NCBI GenBank assembly: GCA_036244995.1
Contig: BTTF01000050.1
Coordinates: forward strand, 1-16,974
Origin: BMS3Bbin07 sp036244995
GTDB lineage: Bacteria > Nitrospirota > Thermodesulfovibrionia > Thermodesulfovibrionales > JdFR-85
DNA length: 16,974 bases
Direction: 5' to 3'
The notes under the pieces are model-generated. The model was not told the DNA's origin. It made no database searches and was given only the letters and a program-made list of their open reading frames with translations. Below, one piece after another: positions 13,853-16,974 of the stretch. Every line of letters starts with the position of its first letter. Position 1 is the first letter of the stretch. A program made the translations under genes and the position numbers.

Positions 13853-15070
13853 ATGCCACATCAAAAAGTTCTTGCCTTTGTTCTTGCAGGTGGTAAGGGT
13901 GAGAGGCTCTTTCCCCTGACAGCCTTTCGTTCGAAACCGGCAGTACCGTTTGGAGGACGTTACAGGATCGTCGACTTCGTCCTGAGCAACCTTGTGAACT
14001 CACAGATATTCTCCATCTACCTGCTTGTCCAGTATAAATCACAGTCCCTCATCGAGCATATCAGACAGCACTGGGTCATGTCCCCAATTGTAAGAGACCA
14101 CTTTATAGCTGTCGTGCCCCCGCAGATGAGGATGGGACCCGAGTGGTTTCAGGGAACTGCGGATGCCATCCTTCAGAACATTAACCTCATCACACAGCAG
14201 AATCCCAGGCTGGTTGTGGTATTCGGAGCCGATCATATCTACAGGATGGACATCAGACAGATGATGGATTTTCATCTTGCCAACAACGCTGATGTGACAG
14301 TGGCTGCAAGACCGGTACCCGTTAAAGAGGCGTCAGCCTTCGGGGTTATTCAGACGGATGCGGACAACAGGATTGTGGGATTCCAGGAAAAACCGGAAAA
14401 CCCCACACCCATGCCCTCTGACCCGACAAGGGCTTACGTCTCAATGGGGAATTATATATTCAGCAAGGATGTGCTTATCAGTGCACTTGTCGAGGCACAA
14501 CAGAAAAAGCACCATGACTTCGGCTCTCATATCCTGCCGGATCTCGTTAAGTCCGGCAAGCTGTTTGCCTATGATTTTGCCACCAACACAATCCCCGGAA
14601 CAAAAGCATACGAAGAGACGGGATACTGGAGGGATGTCGGTACAATAAAGGCCCTCTTTGAAGCCCATATGGATATGCTTGGAGAGGAACCGCGCTTTGA
14701 ACTCAACAATCTCCAGTGGCCGATTTATCCATCAGGACAGAAGGCCCCGGCCTCAAAGATAATGAAGGCAGAGATTATCAACAGCATGATCTCCGAAGGT
14801 GTGACCATAAAAGATGCGGTAATAAAAAACTCCGTTATTCGGACCGGTGTGGTGATCGAAGAGGGGGTGGTTGTTGAGGATTCCATTTTAATGGACAACT
14901 CCGTCCTGAAGAAGGGATGCCATCTGAAGGGGGTTATAGTGGATAAACTGAACAACATAAAGGAAGGTTCACGGATCGGTTTTGCCGCCGAGGACGAAAG
15001 GTTCGGACTCCATGTTGACCCCTCCGGAATAAGGGTTATTCCAAGAAGAGGGTGGAGAGACGGTCAGTAA
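13853..15070 (+). CDS. glgC: Glucose-1-phosphate adenylyltransferase (ADP-glucose pyrophosphorylase)
   Basis: GlgC makes ADP-glucose from glucose-1-phosphate and ATP, the regulated step of bacterial glycogen synthesis. The 405-residue protein has the nucleotidyltransferase loop LAGGKGERLFPLT (residues 11-23). RSKPAVPFGGRYRIVDF, FQGTADAILQN, GADHIYRMD (catalytic Asp), FQEKPENP (glucose-phosphate lysine) and YWRDVGT follow. A C-terminal hexapeptide beta-helix (ISEGVTIKDAVIKNSVI) completes the fold. At the position of the E. coli activator lysine (Lys39) this protein has Phe25, so regulation by fructose-1,6-bisphosphate of the E. coli kind is unlikely. The start has AAGGAGG five bases upstream. 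No other glycogen gene is in the window; the antiporter gene follows 39 bp later and may be cotranscribed. Confidence 0.95.
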   Translation: MPHQKVLAFVLAGGKGERLFPLTAFRSKPAVPFGGRYRIVDFVLSNLVNSQIFSIYLLVQYKSQSLIEHIRQHWVMSPIVRDHFIAVVPPQMRMGPEWFQGTADAILQNINLITQQNPRLVVVFGADHIYRMDIRQMMDFHLANNADVTVAARPVPVKEASAFGVIQTDADNRIVGFQEKPENPTPMPSDPTRAYVSMGNYIFSKDVLISALVEAQQKKHHDFGSHILPDLVKSGKLFAYDFATNTIPGTKAYEETGYWRDVGTIKALFEAHMDMLGEEPRFELNNLQWPIYPSGQKAPASKIMKAEIINSMISEGVTIKDAVIKNSVIRTGVVIEEGVVVEDSILMDNSVLKKGCHLKGVIVDKLNNIKEGSRIGFAAEDERFGLHVDPSGIRVIPRRGWRDGQ

Positions 15071-15109
15071 AAACACCTGATATCCGGCTGTCAAGCTCAG
15101 GAGATATAC

Positions 15110-16105
15110 ATGTTCTTATGGACCGGTTTTGTGCTCTGCACATTACTGATCGTTTATTCAGGTTCGAAGCTCTCAAAGTACGGAGATGTAATTGCCGAGA
15201 AGACAGGCCTCAGCAGGACATGGGTAGGCCTGGTTCTGCTCGCCTCGGTCACCTCACTGCCCGAGCTTGTAACAGGCATAACCTCCGTTACATACACCGG
15301 CACTCCGGATATTGCAGTAGGCGATATCCTCGGAAGCTGCGTATTCAACATGCTGATCCTTGCAATGCTTGATGCAGCATACCGTCCCCTGCCCATCTCG
15401 ACAAAGGCCCATCAGGGACATATACTTTCCGCCGGCTTCGGACTGCTTCTCATCTCAATAGTTGCAATGAGTATCTTTGCAGGAACAGCTATAGACCCGA
15501 TCGGATGGATCGGACCTTATACCCTGCTGATAATAGTCATTTATTTCATTGCAATGAGGACGGTGTTTTATTACGAAAAGAGAAAAATCGCCGCCTTTAT
15601 AAAGGAGACCGTACAACCAAGATACGAAGACATACCAACCAGGACCGCCGTCATCCATTACAGCATCAATGCAATGGCCGTTATTATTGCCGCTGTCTTC
15701 CTGCCGGAGATCGGCAAGGGGATTGCGGAGACGACCGGGTTGGGACAGACCTTTACAGGCAATATTTTTATTGCCATCTCCACCTCCCTGCCCGAGGTGG
15801 TGGTCTCCCTGGCCGCCCTCAGGATAGATGCAGTAGACCTGGCGATCGGCAACCTTTTTGGAAGCAATATCTTTAATATATTCATCCTTGCCATTGACGA
15901 CATCTTCTTTACCAAAGGCCCCATTCTTTCCTTTACCAATACCAGCCACATAATCTCCGCCCTCTCAGCCATTACAATGATAACCATTGCAATCATAGGG
16001 TTAACCTACCGTTCAACAAAAAAACCCCTTTTCATGGCATGGGACTCTCTGGGAATCCTGCTGGTGTATATAATTAACCTGATGCTGCTGTATGCAAGCA
16101 TATAA
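15110..16105 (+). CDS. CaCA-family sodium/calcium (cation) antiporter
   Basis: This is an inner-membrane cation/Ca2+ exchanger of 331 residues with about ten hydrophobic segments arranged as two inverted halves. Each half carries an alpha repeat: ASVTSLPE at 45-52 followed by GDILGSCVFN, and AISTSLPE at 222-229 followed by GNLFGSNIFN. The Thr, Ser and Glu residues that coordinate cations in NCX_Mj-type exchangers (here Thr48, Ser49, Glu52 and Thr225, Ser226, Glu229) are kept. The usual Gly before Thr is Val47 in the first half and Ser224 in the second. The asparagine of FN is present in both halves. ATG 15110 has AGGAG six bases upstream. The next gene begins 9 bp later and encodes a probable Ca2+-ATPase, so both probably expel calcium. 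The counter-ion cannot be told from sequence alone. Confidence 0.9.
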   Translation: MFLWTGFVLCTLLIVYSGSKLSKYGDVIAEKTGLSRTWVGLVLLASVTSLPELVTGITSVTYTGTPDIAVGDILGSCVFNMLILAMLDAAYRPLPISTKAHQGHILSAGFGLLLISIVAMSIFAGTAIDPIGWIGPYTLLIIVIYFIAMRTVFYYEKRKIAAFIKETVQPRYEDIPTRTAVIHYSINAMAVIIAAVFLPEIGKGIAETTGLGQTFTGNIFIAISTSLPEVVVSLAALRIDAVDLAIGNLFGSNIFNIFILAIDDIFFTKGPILSFTNTSHIISALSAITMITIAIIGLTYRSTKKPLFMAWDSLGILLVYIINLMLLYASI

Positions 16106-16114
16106 CCTGATATT

Positions 16115-16974
16115 ATGAATAACAGGATGGATTGGCACAGGAAAGAAACAAGTGAGGTCGTTGACCGGCTGAACTCATCCCTTCAGGGACTCGCAAATGA
16201 AGAGGCCCGGAGACGGCTTGTTGAATACGGCCCGAATGAACTGAGGGAAAAGAAGAAAAAGGGTCCCCTCATGCTCTTTTTAGACCAGTTCAGGGATTTC
16301 ATGATCCTTGTGCTGATTGCTGCCGCCGTTGTCTCGGGAATTGTAGGTGATGCCTCCGACACCATAGCCATAACAGTAATCGTTATCCTTAATGCCATTA
16401 TAGGTTTTGTACAGGAATACAGGGCTGAAAAGGCAATGGCAGCCCTCAGGAAGATGGCATCACCCACTGCAACTGTAAAAAGAGATGGAGTGCCGGCAAA
16501 CATCCCGGCATCCGAGCTTGTTCCCGGTGATGTTGTAATACTTGAGGCAGGAAAGATCGTGCCGGCAGACATGAGGCTCCTGGAGGCAGCCCGGTTAAAG
16601 ACCGAAGAATCCGCACTGACAGGTGAATCCATTCCTGTAGAGAAGCACACAAACACCCTGCATGAGGAGAAGCCGCCGCTTGCGGAGAGGAAGAATATGG
16701 TTTACCGGGGCACCTCCGTAACCTATGGCCGCGGGCTGGCAATGGTTGTAGCAACAGGCATGAATACGGAACTCGGCAGGATTGCCGCCATGCTTCAGGA
16801 AGAGGAAGAGGTAAAGACACCGCTTCAGAAGAGGCTTGCAAGGTTCGGACGAAAACTCGCCATCGGCATCCTTGCCATATGCGCCATAGTCTTTATAGCC
16901 GGCATCTTGAGAGGGGTTTCACCGGTGCTGATGCTGCTCACAGCCATCTCCCTGGCAGTTGCAGCAATCCCGGA
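16115..16974 (+). CDS. P-type Ca2+-transporting ATPase (type II), C-terminal part missing (window edge)
   Basis: The 286 visible residues hold the first third of a P2-type cation ATPase, which pumps cations out of the cytoplasm using ATP. An N-terminal cation-ATPase domain (WHRKETSEVVDRLNSS, then GLANEEARRRL and YGPNEL) leads into TM1-TM2 (about residues 57-100, with FMILVLIAAAVVSGIVGD and VILNAIIGFVQEYRAEKAM). The actuator domain has LVPGDVV and the TGES loop at 169-172, and TM3 and part of TM4 follow. The window ends inside the AVAAIP segment, just before the ion-site PEG/PEA motif and the phosphorylated DKTGT. The layout is closest to PacL/SERCA/PMCA-like calcium pumps; H+ or Na+ pumping cannot be excluded. 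ATG 16115 is used; ATG 16127 (MDWHRKE) is equally likely. Neither has a clear ribosome site. Confidence 0.92.
   Translation, partial: MNNRMDWHRKETSEVVDRLNSSLQGLANEEARRRLVEYGPNELREKKKKGPLMLFLDQFRDFMILVLIAAAVVSGIVGDASDTIAITVIVILNAIIGFVQEYRAEKAMAALRKMASPTATVKRDGVPANIPASELVPGDVVILEAGKIVPADMRLLEAARLKTEESALTGESIPVEKHTNTLHEEKPPLAERKNMVYRGTSVTYGRGLAMVVATGMNTELGRIAAMLQEEEEVKTPLQKRLARFGRKLAIGILAICAIVFIAGILRGVSPVLMLLTAISLAVAAIP

Overview
The window looks like a piece of chromosome from a Gram-negative (diderm), environmental-type bacterium. The diderm assignment rests on an outer-membrane polysaccharide export protein and a Wzi-type beta-barrel, both with export signals. The gene order pgpA-pncC-thpR-recA, the moderate base composition and the short dispersed intergenic repeats would fit Nitrospirota or Desulfobacterota-like lineages, but this is an impression from reading and not a phylogenetic result.

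Region 1 (1-2661, all on the minus strand) is housekeeping. In transcription order it holds tRNA-Gln(UUG), pgpA (phospholipid synthesis), a stand-alone pncC (NMN deamidase domain of CinA), thpR (2',3'-cyclic RNA phosphodiesterase) and recA, which runs off the left edge of the window. thpR and recA overlap by one base. Two repeat-rich spacers interrupt the region: a 9-bp-unit element with 11-bp inverted ends (1863-1964), and an 8-bp-unit array (2511-2577) with a small perfect palindrome nearby.

Region 2 (2781-13746, plus strand) is a seven-gene surface-polysaccharide operon. It starts at a perfect TTGACA/TATAAT promoter flanked by 8-bp direct repeats and ends at a clear intrinsic terminator. 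The first three genes are export and assembly: a Wzz-type co-polymerase without a kinase domain, a very large seven-SLBB outer-membrane export protein, and a Wzi-type surface assembly barrel. The last four make GDP-L-fucose: phosphomannomutase, bifunctional ManC (GDP-mannose pyrophosphorylase plus phosphomannose isomerase), GDP-mannose 4,6-dehydratase and GDP-L-fucose synthase. Together they cover fructose-6-phosphate to GDP-L-fucose, plus export of a polymer. No glycosyltransferase, Wzx flippase or Wzy polymerase is in the window, so the repeat unit must be built and flipped by genes elsewhere.

Region 3 (13756-16974, plus strand) begins with its own candidate promoters and a strong ribosome site. 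It holds glgC (ADP-glucose synthesis), a CaCA-family cation/Ca2+ antiporter and the 5' part of a P-type Ca2+-ATPase, which runs off the right edge. The last two form a tandem calcium/cation efflux pair.

I see no phage, IS element, CRISPR array or defence system. Nearly everything is a recognisable family. The less ordinary signals are short tandem repeats of 7, 8 and 9 bp at strategic places (inside the export protein's signal-peptide codons, against the operon promoter, and around the tRNA), the architecture of the SLBB protein, and possible leaderless starts.
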